Shown piece by piece: positions 45,101 through 55,739 of a DNA stretch of 64,000 bases (its first letter is position 1; the number at the start of each line of letters is the position of its first letter). Below the pieces are notes generated by a model. It worked only from the letters and a program-made list of their open reading frames with translations, was not told the origin of the DNA and searched no databases. The stretch covers positions 1-64,000 of the forward strand of contig NNSG01000008.1 in assembly GCA_002256485.1 (NCBI GenBank). Reading direction: 5' to 3'. The DNA is from Fidelibacterota bacterium 408169. Its GTDB lineage: Bacteria; Fidelibacterota; Marinisomatia; Marinisomatales; TCS55. The position numbers were made by a program, and so were the translations under genes.

Positions 45101-45904
45101 TTAGAGTTTATCTGTCAACTTGCGGACATCTTCGATTGTATTTATTTCAGTATCAGCAAGATACTCCAAATGAATAGTTTTAAAAACAGAATGAACCTGT
45201 ACTTGAGACTGATATTGATGTAGTACCATGGGAATATGAGCAGTTTTTAAAACGAGAACTTGAAAGGGATAATCCAATTCTGTGACTTTTAAACTGGATA
45301 AAGTTGAATGAGTTTCAGCAATATTATGTCTTACTTCCTGGATATCTTTTAACAATAATTTATCATGAAAAACCCAAGGTGCTGTATCATCCGCAACTTC
45401 CTTTATATAATCATATCCTTCCTGAAAATGATCTAAAAAGTATTGTCCGTAAATACCTTTGCTTAACGTATCAGTTAAATAGTGTTTTATTGATTCCTGT
45501 CGTTCAAGTAAAAATGTTTTCCAAAGTGGAAAATGGCTGCGAAACAGGAAGTAGCCGAATGATGTCTTGAATGAATTTCCCTGATTGAAAAATGCTTTTA
45601 CTTCATATGTTAATTTTTTTAATTCATTTCTAATATGGTGTGGAAATAAATGTACTGTTAATGGAACCAATGCTGAATCTGGATTTATAAAATCTTTAGG
45701 TATATTAAGCTCATGAATATTCAAAGAATAAATCTTTTCAATTCCATGGATATTAATTTGAATAAATGCGCCAAGGTCACTCATTTTAATTAAATTTCCT
45801 AAGGCGTTATCAAACTCCGGTATGGTTGCAATCGAAGGTGTAGAGAGGTTACCAGACAGCTCTGGAAAAATAGAAAGTTGACTCGGATTATGTTTGGGGC
45901 TCAT
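45101..45904 (-). CDS. Hypothetical protein upstream of selD
   Basis: Not recognised. A 267-residue soluble protein, beginning MSPKHNPSQLSIFPEL, with no signal peptide, no membrane helix and no Cys. It contains a mixed helix/strand pattern (HHIRNELKKLTYEVKAFFNQG, HFQEGYDYIKEV). It is 28 bases upstream of the selD ATG on the same strand, so it is likely co-transcribed. A link with selenium metabolism is possible only by position. Confidence 0.65.
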   Translation of the reverse strand: MSPKHNPSQLSIFPELSGNLSTPSIATIPEFDNALGNLIKMSDLGAFIQINIHGIEKIYSLNIHELNIPKDFINPDSALVPLTVHLFPHHIRNELKKLTYEVKAFFNQGNSFKTSFGYFLFRSHFPLWKTFLLERQESIKHYLTDTLSKGIYGQYFLDHFQEGYDYIKEVADDTAPWVFHDKLLLKDIQEVRHNIAETHSTLSSLKVTELDYPFQVLVLKTAHIPMVLHQYQSQVQVHSVFKTIHLEYLADTEINTIEDVRKLTDKL

Positions 45905-46115
45905 TAGCGTAACATATAGTTTACGATTTCAGAATGAAAAGTGCAATTTTTGTTCACATTTTTAATTGGTCTCTAATACAATTGATTTACGTATAAACAG
46001 AATAGTAAATTTAACACTGGACAGGTCCTGAACACATTTGAATTTAAAATTAAAAACGCCCCATAAGTTCCGAACTTCTCTGCATTACGACTAAATATCG
46101 CTAATCAATACCTTA

Positions 46116-47963
46116 ATGAAAAAAACACTAAAAAATGTTGAAAATGTAATCATCCGTTTTGCAGGTGATTCAGGAGATGGTATGCAGCTTACGGGCGGAC
46201 GATTTACTGAAACCACAGCAATTGTGGGAAATGATATTAGTACACTCCCGGATTACCCTGCAGAAATTCGGGCACCTGCCGGTTCGTTGGCTGGTGTGAG
46301 TGCGTTTCAAATTAATTTCAGTTCTAAAGATATCCATACACCCGGAGATAAGGTGGATGTTTTAGTCGCTATGAATCCGGCTGCATTAAAAGTTCATATG
46401 AACGAGTTGGAGCATGGTGGAATGCTTATATGTAATACAGCCAGCTTTACAAAGAAAAATCTGACGTATGCCGGTTATGATTCCAATCCTTTGGAAGATG
46501 GTTCATTGGAAGACTTTTTCAATGTGTTTGCCATTGATATGAGCAAAATTGTTTTAGAAGCATGTTCGGATATGGATTTACCGCCTAAGACAGTTGAACG
46601 CACTAAAAATTTATTTGCTTTAGGACTTCTATTCTGGATTTTTGACAGGCCAACTGAAACAACCAAATCCTGGTTGAGAAAAAAATTCGCTAAACGGCCT
46701 GAGTTGATTGAAGCAAATGTCCGAGCGTTGGATGCTGGATATAATTATGGTGAAACGACTGAAATATTTATGACTCGATATATGGTGGATAAAGCGGATT
46801 TACCCCCGGGAACGTATCGAAATATAGTCGGAAATTATGCAGTCTCACTTGGATTAGTTGCTGCAGCCGAAAAATCTAACTTACCTCTTTTTTATGGTGG
46901 TTATCCCATTACACCCGCTAGCGATATACTTCATATTCTATCCTCGTTAAAATACCATAATGTAAAAACGTTTCAAGCCGAGGATGAAATTGCCGGAATG
47001 ACATCTATAATTGGAGCAGCGTTTACCGGAAACTTGGCTGTTACAGCCTCTTCCGGTCCTGGGATTGCCTTAAAAGGTGAAGCGCTTGGCCTCGCTGTCA
47101 TGGCCGAGTTGCCCATGGTTATTGTCAATGTACAGCGCGGTGGACCCAGCACAGGATTACCAACCAAAACAGAACAATCAGATTTATTTCAAGCGCTGTA
47201 TGGACGCAATGGTGAAGCCCCCATACCTGTAATCGCTTCAGCCACACCTGGCGATTGTTTCTACACCGCTTATGAAGCATGCCGAATAGCCCTTAAGTAT
47301 ATGACACCTGTTTTTGTTCTAACAGACGGCTATTTGGCGAATGGCTCTGAACCATGGCTTATACCTAATGTGGATGACTTGGAACCAATTGAAGTTAAAT
47401 TTGCAGACACATCCACATTGGTTGATGGGCAGTTCATGCCCTACTTGCGGAATAAGGAGACTTTGGCGCGGCCGTGGGCAATTCCCGGAGTATCAGGATT
47501 GGAGCATCGCATAGGCGGATTAGAAAAAGAAGATGGTACCGGTAATGTCAGTTATGATCCAGAAAATCATCATCAAATGACATTGAATCGCCAACAGAAA
47601 ATAAACAATATTGTGAACGAAATTCCTCCAACAGATGTTTTTGGAAAAGCAAGTGGAGACATGTTAATATTAAGTTGGGGAGGAACAAAAGGATCCTGCC
47701 GTTCTGCAACTGAAGATTTGCAGAAAGAAAGTAAGTTAGTCAGCCATATTCATTTAAGGTGGTTAAATCCTTTACCCAAAGATTTAGGAGAAATTTTAAT
47801 CCGCTACAAACACGTATTAATACCGGAAATTAATATGGGTCAATTATCAAAAATTATTCGCGCTGAATATCTTGTGGATGCCCAAGGATTAAACTTAGTT
47901 AAGGGAAAACCAATTGGTAAAGGGCGAATCATAGAAAAAGTAAATGAAATGTTGGGATGCTGA
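46116..47963 (+). CDS. 2-oxoacid:ferredoxin oxidoreductase, fused gamma-alpha subunit
   Basis: Large subunit of a two-subunit 2-oxoglutarate-type oxidoreductase (615 aa). The gamma part (about 1-190) has VIRFAGDSGDGMQLTGGRF and PAEIRAPAGSLAGVSAFQI. The alpha part has FYGGYPITPASDILHIL, EDEIAGMTSIIGAAFTG, ASSGPGIALKGEALGLA and VNVQRGGPSTGLPTKTEQSD. This KorAB type is also found in organisms such as Mycobacterium. It is not the same enzyme as the four-subunit set at 40-43 kb. It overlaps the beta-subunit gene by 7 bases. Confidence 0.94.
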   Translation: MKKTLKNVENVIIRFAGDSGDGMQLTGGRFTETTAIVGNDISTLPDYPAEIRAPAGSLAGVSAFQINFSSKDIHTPGDKVDVLVAMNPAALKVHMNELEHGGMLICNTASFTKKNLTYAGYDSNPLEDGSLEDFFNVFAIDMSKIVLEACSDMDLPPKTVERTKNLFALGLLFWIFDRPTETTKSWLRKKFAKRPELIEANVRALDAGYNYGETTEIFMTRYMVDKADLPPGTYRNIVGNYAVSLGLVAAAEKSNLPLFYGGYPITPASDILHILSSLKYHNVKTFQAEDEIAGMTSIIGAAFTGNLAVTASSGPGIALKGEALGLAVMAELPMVIVNVQRGGPSTGLPTKTEQSDLFQALYGRNGEAPIPVIASATPGDCFYTAYEACRIALKYMTPVFVLTDGYLANGSEPWLIPNVDDLEPIEVKFADTSTLVDGQFMPYLRNKETLARPWAIPGVSGLEHRIGGLEKEDGTGNVSYDPENHHQMTLNRQQKINNIVNEIPPTDVFGKASGDMLILSWGGTKGSCRSATEDLQKESKLVSHIHLRWLNPLPKDLGEILIRYKHVLIPEINMGQLSKIIRAEYLVDAQGLNLVKGKPIGKGRIIEKVNEMLGC

Positions 47964-48991
47964 TCATGGCAGATGTAAAAACAGTCGAAAAGAAAAAATA
48001 TTCTCGGATGGATTTTACTTCGGATCAATCTGTACGCTGGTGTCCCGGATGCGGCGATTACGCCATTCTAACACAAACACAAAAAGTGTTTCCGGAATTA
48101 GGCATTGATAGGGAAAACATCGTTTTTATTTCAGGCATTGGTTGTTCCAGCCGATTTCCATATTACATGAATACCTATGGTTTTCATACCATTCACGGTC
48201 GTGCAACTGCCATTGCCTCCGGCGTAAAGATTGCCAATCCTGATTTGTCAGTGTGGGTTGTGACCGGTGATGGAGATGGACTTTCTATTGGTGGTAATCA
48301 TACGATTCATCTATTACGCCGCAATATAAATATAAATGTAATGCTGTTTAATAACCGCATTTATGGTTTAACCAAAGGCCAGTATTCACCTACGTCCGAA
48401 GTTGGAAAAATTACAAAATCAACCCCATTTGGTTCTTTGGATAGACCGTTTAATCCACTCACTTTAGCTATGGGGGCACAAGCGACATTTGTAGCCAGGT
48501 CCGTTGATCGAGATACGAAACATATGCAGGCTATGATTGAACGATCACATAAGCATAAAGGAACATCCTTCCTTGAAATTTATCAAAATTGCCTTATTTT
48601 TAATGACGGAGCCTTTGCTTCAATGACAAATAAAGAATCAAAAGCAGATAATGTCCTGCGCCTTGAACATGGCAAACCTATGCTCTTTGGAAAAGAAAAT
48701 AAAAAAGGAATAAAATTAAGCGATAATGTTCCGGAAATTATTGAAATAGGCGATAACTATTCCATAGATGATGTGTTGATTCATAATGAACAAGATTATG
48801 TTATAGCATCAATGTTGGCTAATTTTACCTATCTGGATATTTTCCCTGATCCGGTAGGTGTTTTGTATGCAATAGATGTTACACCCTATGATGATCTTGT
48901 AGTTCAACAAATCGATGAAGCTATTGGTCATCATGGTACGGGGAGCATTAAAGAGTTATTGAATTCCGGAAACACATGGATTGTGGAGTAA
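47957..48991 (+). CDS. 2-oxoacid:ferredoxin oxidoreductase, beta subunit
   Basis: TPP-binding partner of the preceding gene (344 aa). Motifs: [58 protein letters not shown], the TPP site [13 protein letters not shown], and [17 protein letters not shown]. Two starts fit: ATG 47957 or ATG 47966 ([10 protein letters not shown]). It is followed by fumarase 4 bases after its stop. The pair fits a complete or reductive TCA segment. Confidence 0.94.
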   Translation: MLIMADVKTVEKKKYSRMDFTSDQSVRWCPGCGDYAILTQTQKVFPELGIDRENIVFISGIGCSSRFPYYMNTYGFHTIHGRATAIASGVKIANPDLSVWVVTGDGDGLSIGGNHTIHLLRRNININVMLFNNRIYGLTKGQYSPTSEVGKITKSTPFGSLDRPFNPLTLAMGAQATFVARSVDRDTKHMQAMIERSHKHKGTSFLEIYQNCLIFNDGAFASMTNKESKADNVLRLEHGKPMLFGKENKKGIKLSDNVPEIIEIGDNYSIDDVLIHNEQDYVIASMLANFTYLDIFPDPVGVLYAIDVTPYDDLVVQQIDEAIGHHGTGSIKELLNSGNTWIVE

Positions 48992-48995
48992 AGTT

Positions 48996-50393
48996 ATGTC
49001 TACACGAATAGAAAAAGACAGCCTTGGAGAAGTAAATGTTGCAAATGATCGTTATTGGGGCGCCCAAACCCAGAGGTCATTGCAAAATTTCAAAATTGGT
49101 AACGAACATTTTCCCCGTGAATTTATTAGGGCTTATGGTATTCTAAAAAAAGCTGCTGCTACTGTAAATGAATCGTTTGGCAGTCTCGATTCCGAAATTG
49201 CAGACACCATTCGAAACGCAGCAGATGAAGTAATCGACGGTAAATTGGATGATCATTTTCCTTTGGTCGTTTGGCAGACCGGTTCCGGAACACAAACAAA
49301 TATGAATGTGAATGAAGTGATTGCCAACCGAGCGATTGAAATGCTGGGTGGTGAGTTGGGGAGTAAGAATCCAGTCCATCCCAACGATCATGTAAACATG
49401 TCCCAATCCACAAACGATACCTTTCCTTCGACGATTAATATTTCTGCTGTGGAATCAGTAGCACACCAATTAATACCTGCACTGGAAAAATTACAAAAAT
49501 CACTTGCGGCAAAAGCAGATGAATTTAAAGACATTATCAAATTGGGACGAACGCACCTTCAAGATGCCACACCGTTAAGTTTAGGTCAGGAATTTTCCGG
49601 ATATTCATCCATGGTAGACCATGGTATCACACGTGTGAGCAATGCATTAACACATTGTTATGAATTAGCCATGGGCGGAACAGCCGTGGGAACCGGTATC
49701 AATTCAGTGGCAGGATTTGGTGAAGCGGCTGCTGCGGAAATTGCAAATCTGACGGAACTCCCCTTTATTACTGCAAGAAATAAATTTGAAGCATTAGGCG
49801 GTCAAGATAGCATTGTAGAATTATCATCTGCATTAAAAACAGTGGCAGTTTCATTTAATAAGATTGCTAATGATATTCGCTGGCTGGGAAGTGGCCCTCG
49901 CTCAGGAATCGGAGAAATCAGTCTCCCGACAAATGAACCGGGCAGTTCTATCATGCCTGGGAAAGTAAATCCCACTCAAGCAGAAGCAATGACCATGGTA
50001 TGTACACAAATAATCGGTAATGATGTTACCATTACAATGGCAGGCGCATCCGGGAATTTTGAATTAAACGTCTATCGCCCCGTGATTGCCTTTAATATAA
50101 TTCAATCGATTCGATTACTGGCAGAAGTGTCCGTTTCATTTGCAGATAATTGTGTGAATGGAATTGAAGCCAATGAAGAACGAATTCACAGCAATCTTCA
50201 TAATTCGCTCATGCTGGTTACGGCCTTAAATCCTCACATCGGCTACGACAAAGCAGCAGAAGTAGCTAAAAAAGCCCATAAGGAAAACTCCACTCTGAAG
50301 GAAGCTATCATCGACCTCGGTTATATGAGCGGCGAAGATTTTGATAAACTGGTTCAGCCTAAAGATATGATCCAGCCCCGGGGAAAAAGCTGA
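48996..50393 (+). CDS. fumC: Fumarate hydratase class II
   Basis: Interconverts fumarate and malate. Class II signatures are complete: [71 protein letters not shown], and the signature loop [15 protein letters not shown]. The ATG at 48996 gives 465 aa. The start is near the stop of the oxidoreductase beta gene (gap of 4), so it forms a TCA-cycle operon. No Fe-S cluster is needed in this class. Confidence 0.96.
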   Translation: MSTRIEKDSLGEVNVANDRYWGAQTQRSLQNFKIGNEHFPREFIRAYGILKKAAATVNESFGSLDSEIADTIRNAADEVIDGKLDDHFPLVVWQTGSGTQTNMNVNEVIANRAIEMLGGELGSKNPVHPNDHVNMSQSTNDTFPSTINISAVESVAHQLIPALEKLQKSLAAKADEFKDIIKLGRTHLQDATPLSLGQEFSGYSSMVDHGITRVSNALTHCYELAMGGTAVGTGINSVAGFGEAAAAEIANLTELPFITARNKFEALGGQDSIVELSSALKTVAVSFNKIANDIRWLGSGPRSGIGEISLPTNEPGSSIMPGKVNPTQAEAMTMVCTQIIGNDVTITMAGASGNFELNVYRPVIAFNIIQSIRLLAEVSVSFADNCVNGIEANEERIHSNLHNSLMLVTALNPHIGYDKAAEVAKKAHKENSTLKEAIIDLGYMSGEDFDKLVQPKDMIQPRGKS

Positions 50394-50471
50394 TCCAACT
50401 GGAACAGTTTTTTCTTCACTCCGTACAATTCACCAATTTCAATTTCTTAAATCAACAGTAAATTCATACCC

Positions 50472-52577
50472 ATGATATCTTGGCTACGCGTAATTAAACA
50501 GTCCATTTATACGGTTCTCACCGGACTTGTAATTATTTTTGCTTATATCCTTTACCTGTCCATTGACTTGCCTTCCATTGACCAATTAGAAAATTATGAT
50601 CCGGATTTGGTGACGCGCATTTATTCAGCAGACGGCACATTGCTGAATGAACTCTTTTTTGAAAAACGTGTTTTTGTTGAATTAGACCAAATACCACAAC
50701 ATATGCTTGATGCCGTTGTAGCCAAAGAAGACCGCCGTTTTTATGAACATTGGGGTATTTCCCTCAGAGATGTATTTCGAGCGGTGGTTATCAATACAGT
50801 TACAATGAGTTACCGATCAGGATTTAGTTCTTTAACTCAGCAATTAGCTCGGAATCTTTATGACAATATCGGTTTTAAGAAAACAATCACACGAAAGATT
50901 AAGGAAGTTATAACTGCCATCCAAATTGAGCGGACGTATACAAAAGATGAAATCCTGGAAATGTATTTAAACAGCGTTCATTTTGGTCACGGGACCTATG
51001 GTGTCCAAGCGGCGGCAAAGCGATTTTATGGAAAGCAAGCCTTTGAATTGACGCTGGATGAAAGCGCATTGTTGGTGGGGCTGCTACCTGCACCGGCCCG
51101 ATATTCTCCGGTCCGGTTTCCGGAACGGGCGCTGACAAAACGTAATGTTGTTTTGCGGGTAATGCGTGATCAGAAATTTATAACTCAAGGAGAATACGCA
51201 GAAGCACGCGCCCGATTGCTGGACAGTATCCAGCAGGAACAGACCAGAGGTACTGCACCATCATTTACAGAATATGTACGTAGATTTCTTGAAAGGGAAG
51301 ATGATGAACTGGGTGTTAATATTTATCGCGATGGATTAAAAATTTATACAACGTTAGATTCACGATTGCAGAAAATAGCTGAAGATGCAGTTATAAAATC
51401 TATCATAGCAAATCAGCAAAAATTAAATCAGCGTATTTTTAATGATGAGGAAGAATTTTCTAAACTGGCGTACTTGGGTATCTATCCGGAAGATACAGTA
51501 AAACTTATGATGGCAGGGGAAATGGAATTGTACGAAGATCTGCGAGATAAGCTTTTAGTCCAAAGTTCATTTGTGGCATTGGATACGCGTACCGGAGCAA
51601 TATTAGCCATGGTGGGCGGCCGGCCGGATTATCCGGATCAGTTCAATCGCGCCACCCAATCCTTGCGTCAGCCGGGATCTGTATTCAAACCGTTTGTGTA
51701 TACAACAGCAGTAGATAATGGTGTACCCGTGACCAAGCAATTATTGAATCAGCCAGTCGTGTTGAATGTGCGCAATTCAGATGGAGAATGGGTGAAGTGG
51801 ATGCCCAAAAATTATGATGGTAGTACGGGTGGTTTAACAACAATCAGGGAAGGTTTGCGAAGGTCTATGAATTTGATTTCAGTACGTATGGTTCAGGAGG
51901 TTGTTCCTGCTGAAGCTGTTAAACAAACAGCCCGCCGCATGGGTATTTCTACAGATATTCGTGCAGTGGATGCCATTGCTTTGGGAACGTCAGAAGTACA
52001 TCTGATTGAAATGGTTGCTGCTTACGGTACATTTGCAAATAAAGGAGTCTATTGCAAACCGTTTGGTATCACGCGTATTGAAGACCGATATGGAAATGTG
52101 CTGAAGGATTATTTTCCGCAAAAGGAAGAAGTGTTGAGCGCTGAAACATCTTATATGATGACCAGTTTACTGCAAACTGTATTGGATAGAGGAACGGGTG
52201 GAAGCGCTCGATGGAAATATCATTTTTACCATCCAGCTGCGGGAAAAACAGGGACTACACAAGGGTGGACTGATGCCTGGTTTGTGGGCTATTCACCTTA
52301 TATTGCTGCGGGAGCCTGGTTCGGAGTAGATGATCCGCAAGTCAGTTTGGGTAAAGGATTGGATGGAAGTAAAGCAGCCTTACCGGCTTGGGCTCGATTT
52401 ATGCGTGACAGCCATGATTCATTATCCTATTCCAGGAAAGAATTCGACCAACCAGAGCAGATTGTAAATGTAAAGATTTGTCAAGTGACTAAAGACCTTC
52501 CGGTAAACTTATGTCCCTTGGAATCAGAGGTATTTGTAAGGGGAACTGAACCAACTAATCGCTGCTCGGTTCATTAG
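50472..52577 (+). CDS. Class A penicillin-binding protein (PBP1A-like)
   Basis: Bifunctional cell-wall synthase, single-pass in the inner membrane (helix about 12-32). Glycosyltransferase domain at about 45-240: VVAKEDRRFYEHWG (catalytic Glu86) and GFSSLTQQLARNLY. Transpeptidase domain at about 340-650: GSVFKPFVY (SxxK near residue 404), SMN, and KTGTTQGWTDAWFVGY (KTG box). The C-terminus includes two Cys (ICQVTKDLPVNLCP), perhaps a disulfide. 701 aa, within the usual range. It ends with a terminator hairpin at 52716. Confidence 0.94.
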   Translation: MISWLRVIKQSIYTVLTGLVIIFAYILYLSIDLPSIDQLENYDPDLVTRIYSADGTLLNELFFEKRVFVELDQIPQHMLDAVVAKEDRRFYEHWGISLRDVFRAVVINTVTMSYRSGFSSLTQQLARNLYDNIGFKKTITRKIKEVITAIQIERTYTKDEILEMYLNSVHFGHGTYGVQAAAKRFYGKQAFELTLDESALLVGLLPAPARYSPVRFPERALTKRNVVLRVMRDQKFITQGEYAEARARLLDSIQQEQTRGTAPSFTEYVRRFLEREDDELGVNIYRDGLKIYTTLDSRLQKIAEDAVIKSIIANQQKLNQRIFNDEEEFSKLAYLGIYPEDTVKLMMAGEMELYEDLRDKLLVQSSFVALDTRTGAILAMVGGRPDYPDQFNRATQSLRQPGSVFKPFVYTTAVDNGVPVTKQLLNQPVVLNVRNSDGEWVKWMPKNYDGSTGGLTTIREGLRRSMNLISVRMVQEVVPAEAVKQTARRMGISTDIRAVDAIALGTSEVHLIEMVAAYGTFANKGVYCKPFGITRIEDRYGNVLKDYFPQKEEVLSAETSYMMTSLLQTVLDRGTGGSARWKYHFYHPAAGKTGTTQGWTDAWFVGYSPYIAAGAWFGVDDPQVSLGKGLDGSKAALPAWARFMRDSHDSLSYSRKEFDQPEQIVNVKICQVTKDLPVNLCPLESEVFVRGTEPTNRCSVH

Positions 52578-52715
52578 AATGAGTAGAAAAAGTTAAACGA
52601 AGAATATAATATTTCAATCTCAACTACTTTTTCATCCCAAATTTTATTCAAGAAATGGGTTGGTTAGAAATGTTTTTATAAGCTTTTAGTTGTACGACAA
52701 GCATTCTTACCTGTC

Positions 52716-52743
52716 GTAGTGCAAACAAAAATGTTTGCACTAC
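52716..52743 (+). terminator. Probable terminator hairpin carrying a dispersed repeat
   Basis: Arms GTAGTGCAAAC and GTTTGCACTAC (11 bp, perfect) enclose a 6-base loop and are followed by TTTTAAAAA. A second, overlapping inverted repeat (TACGACA/TGTCGTA, 52693-52718) precedes it. The sequence belongs to the repeat family described separately. It lies about 140 bases after the PBP gene. Confidence 0.65.
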
Positions 52744-52759
52744 TTTTAAAAACTTCAAA
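52734..52759 (-). repeat. Dispersed repeat, copy A
   Basis: Read on the minus strand this is TTTGAAGTTTTTAAAAGTAG then TGCAAA. Copies B (58995) and C (59788) share the AAAGTAGTGCA core. No gene overlaps it. Confidence 0.55.
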
Positions 52760-52814
52760 TTTGTAAAATTGGAAATACTCTAAAAAATATTCTAACCCCA
52801 TCAGGGTTTAACTT

Positions 52815-54101
52815 TCAATTATAAAACAATGATAGTTTAACCGATTCAGATCCAATGATAACTGAATGAGCTATCTTTTCTACACCTGCTTTTAGTTTTT
52901 GTTCATCATTACAAAAGCATGTAAATAAAACATCCTCTTTCTTTACTTCGTCGCCAATTTTAAAATGGCATTCTACTCCCGCTGAAGGATCAAGAATATC
53001 GTTTTTCTGTTTTCGTCCACAACCCATTTCCACTAATCCCCAACCGATTTCAGTCGTATTCATAGACTGGATAATACCACTCTTTTCAGCGGTAATATCA
53101 AGTGTATAAGAAGGAGAATGATCCACCTTGCTGATATTACCACCTTGAGCCGCTGTTATTACTTCAAATCTTTCATACGCTGAACCATTTTCTATCAACT
53201 CATTAAGGATGGAATTTGATTCTACCTCCTCATTTGCTTTTCCGGATTGGATCATAAGTTTCGATGCCAATTTCATGCATAGGGCCATGGTATCTTCGGG
53301 ACCCTTGCCATGTAAGCAATCTATTGCTTCCTTCACTTCGCACCACATTCCGGAAAAACGGCCAAGGGGCTGATCCATGTTTGAATAAACCAAATCCGTT
53401 TTAACTCCAAAATGTTCTCCAACTTCTTTGAGCATTTCCGCCAGTTCAGTCGCTTTTTCTAAAGTCGTCATGAATGCGCCACTGCCAACTTTTATATCTA
53501 AGACCAGGCCCTGTATTCCTTCAGCAATTTTTTTGCTCATGATGGATCCCACAATTAAAGGCACAGAAGCAATAGTTCCCGTGACATCACGAAGGGCATA
53601 AATCTTTCCATCGGCAGGACATATTTCAGATGTTTGAGCCAAAATTCCGCTATGATTTTTTTCCACCAGTTTTTGAAATTTATCCAAGGGAATATCCGCG
53701 CGAAAACCGGGAATCGTTTCCAGTTTATCCAACGTTCCTCCCGTATGTCCCAAACTTCTGCCGGCGATCATGGGCAGGTATAATCCGGCACTGGCTAAAA
53801 GGGGAGCAATGACCAAGGATGTTTTATCGCCCACACCGCCGATACTGTGTTTATCACAGACATAATCACTAAGATGCTCAAAATTCATTTGCTTTCCGGA
53901 ATGGATCATGATATCCACCATAGTATAAATTTCATCATGTGTCATTCCATGATCGAATATTGCTTTTAGCAAACCGGACATAGTAGTGTCATCGATTCGA
54001 TCTTCCACATAACCACTGATGAAGCTATATAAATCAGTTGTTGAAATTGATTTTCCGCTGTTTTTTGCAGCGATTACATTATGCGGATTCATCATTTTCA
54101 C
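52815..54101 (-). CDS. Pyrimidine-nucleoside (thymidine) phosphorylase
   Basis: Cleaves pyrimidine nucleosides with phosphate in the salvage pathway. Family signatures: CDKHSIGGVGDKTSLVIAPL, AGRSLGHTGGTLDKLETIPG, DGKIYALRDVTGTIAS and LDIKVGSGAFMTTLEKA. The C-terminal domain is barrel-sandwich-like (SGIIQSMNTTEIG). 428 aa, normal length. The start overlaps the LptF/G gene by 23 bases; ATG 54101 or 54092 are both possible. DeoA and Pdp types cannot be separated by eye. Confidence 0.92.
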   Translation of the reverse strand: MKMMNPHNVIAAKNSGKSISTTDLYSFISGYVEDRIDDTTMSGLLKAIFDHGMTHDEIYTMVDIMIHSGKQMNFEHLSDYVCDKHSIGGVGDKTSLVIAPLLASAGLYLPMIAGRSLGHTGGTLDKLETIPGFRADIPLDKFQKLVEKNHSGILAQTSEICPADGKIYALRDVTGTIASVPLIVGSIMSKKIAEGIQGLVLDIKVGSGAFMTTLEKATELAEMLKEVGEHFGVKTDLVYSNMDQPLGRFSGMWCEVKEAIDCLHGKGPEDTMALCMKLASKLMIQSGKANEEVESNSILNELIENGSAYERFEVITAAQGGNISKVDHSPSYTLDITAEKSGIIQSMNTTEIGWGLVEMGCGRKQKNDILDPSAGVECHFKIGDEVKKEDVLFTCFCNDEQKLKAGVEKIAHSVIIGSESVKLSLFYN

Positions 54102-55455
54102 GAGATTTTTGCCAAGGCCATTTCATTGATAATGGCGCTCGTTCACGAACGGAGTGTAGAGTGAGGTAACCACCGAAAAATGCAAGTATAACATTGGGTG
54201 TCCACATTCCAATCATGGGATTAACAATATTGCGGTCAGCCATTTCTTCACCACCGATGAGGAAAATATAATAAATGAGGAAAAAGCCGAAACCGAGTGT
54301 AATGGCAACCGCAAATCCTCCTTTTTGAGAAAGTGTGCCTAAGGGTGCACCCACCAAAACAAATAATATACACGCTATTGGTAATGAAAATTTCTTATGG
54401 ATTTCAACCGCATATTTATTTCCACTTTTGATATAGGATCCAATGAGCCTGTATTCGTTTTTTGCTTGTCGTTCCAAACTGCGAATACGCCGTTCTTTCA
54501 AACGAAGTTGTGCTGCGGTTAAGGTAGTGTCACCCTTTATTTCTTCTTTATAACGATTCAGCATTTTCTGTGCATCAGCAAAATTTTCAGGTAAGAATTC
54601 CAACCCGGTTACTTTATTAATCGTATTTTGTAGTCGTTCCTCCACACGTATTTTACGTTCAACATATTTTGTCTTTTTTTCTTGCATAAGTCCTAATGTC
54701 ATTTCACGATCGGAACGATTCGCCGTATCTCGACGGTTCAGCATCAAGTCATCTGCGGGGATGGTAATGATGTGTTTTTCGAAATTGATGCGCCGGTAAT
54801 TACTGAAATTCTCAAGGTCTAACTCATGTATCTCTCCATCATAAAGTGTAAGAATAATCGCATCGTCTAATGTAGAAAGCTCGCCAGTTTCCGAATAAAT
54901 ACTGGTTTGGACCTCTTTGCTCTCTTTACTGAAAATGCGTACATCTTCCATAAGATTACCATTTTTGCTGCGAATGATCATGGAATAGTCCGGAATATTG
55001 TCAATAAAATGTCCGGGCTCAATGTCCATTCCCGGGCGCATTTTTCGGATATCGCCCGCGAGTAAGCGGGCGTGAAAATTCATTTCGGGTAAAATGAGGG
55101 TATTAAAAAATATGAGCATCAAACAAATGGTAGAACCAAAAAGAAGCGCAGGTCGAAGAATAGTAAGAAAACTTATTCCCGATGAACGAAGTGCATTGAT
55201 TTCATTATCTTCAGACAACCGACCGAATGCCATGAGTGTGGAGATCAAAACGGCCATGGGAACAGCCAGGGCCACGATCCACGCCAAGTTAAGAAACAGG
55301 TATTCCAATATGGTGAATAAGTCCAAACCTTTCCCCAAAAATCTGTCTACGGCTCTTAAGAAAAAATTGATGAACAGAATAAATACGATAATACCCAGGG
55401 CAAAAATAAAGGGCAATATAAGTTCCCTGACGATATAGCGAGGTAATAGACGCAT
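54079..55455 (-). CDS. LptF/LptG-family lipopolysaccharide export permease
   Basis: Inner-membrane component of the LPS transporter. Three helices at about 15-110 (LPFIFALGIIVFILFINF, LNLAWIVALAVPMAVLIST) with the loop FGRLSEDNEINALRSSGIS, a large periplasmic beta domain (about 130-340) with an unusual coiled insert, and three C-terminal helices (KFSLPIACILFVLVGAPLG). 458 aa, longer than usual. An LptF/LptG pair is normal, so a partner should be elsewhere. The insert (about 240-330) is Arg/Lys/Glu-rich and helical. Confidence 0.9.
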   Translation of the reverse strand: MRLLPRYIVRELILPFIFALGIIVFILFINFFLRAVDRFLGKGLDLFTILEYLFLNLAWIVALAVPMAVLISTLMAFGRLSEDNEINALRSSGISFLTILRPALLFGSTICLMLIFFNTLILPEMNFHARLLAGDIRKMRPGMDIEPGHFIDNIPDYSMIIRSKNGNLMEDVRIFSKESKEVQTSIYSETGELSTLDDAIILTLYDGEIHELDLENFSNYRRINFEKHIITIPADDLMLNRRDTANRSDREMTLGLMQEKKTKYVERKIRVEERLQNTINKVTGLEFLPENFADAQKMLNRYKEEIKGDTTLTAAQLRLKERRIRSLERQAKNEYRLIGSYIKSGNKYAVEIHKKFSLPIACILFVLVGAPLGTLSQKGGFAVAITLGFGFFLIYYIFLIGGEEMADRNIVNPMIGMWTPNVILAFFGGYLTLHSVRERAPLSMKWPWQKSRENDESA

Positions 55456-55575
55456 GGTAAAACTTACATAATCTCCCTATCAGGATGCACGTGTAAAGGA
55501 ATATGAATAGCGTTTGGAGGAGATATGAAACTCCAGTAATTTTGCCAGCTTATTTTGAGGTAAACAAAAGCATAT

Positions 55576-55650
55576 GGTGGGCGTAGCTCAGCAGGTTAGA
55601 GCACCTGGTTGTGGCCCAGGAGGCCGTGGGTTCAAGTCCCATCGCTCACC
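55576..55650 (+). tRNA. tRNA-His (GTG)
   Basis: Cloverleaf is read directly. Acceptor GTGGGCG pairs with CGCTCAC, preceded by the extra G at -1 opposite C73 that marks tRNA-His. Anticodon stem CCTGG/CCAGG around TTGTGGC, and T arm GTGGG-TTCAAGT-CCCAT. CCA is not encoded. Confidence 0.96.
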
Positions 55651-55661
55651 CACAAAATATT

Positions 55662-55736
55662 CGGAGTGTAGCGTAGTCCGGTTAGCGCACCTGCTTTGGG
55701 AGCAGGGGGTCGGGAGTTCGAATCTCTCCACTCCGA
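55662..55736 (+). tRNA. tRNA-Pro (TGG)
   Basis: Acceptor CGGAGTG pairs with CACTCCG, discriminator A. Anticodon arm CCTGC-TTTGGGA-GCAGG with TGG, and T arm GGGAG-TTCGAAT-CTCTC-like. Eleven bases after tRNA-His, so probably one transcript. CCA is not encoded. Confidence 0.95.
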
Positions 55737-55739
55737 CAG

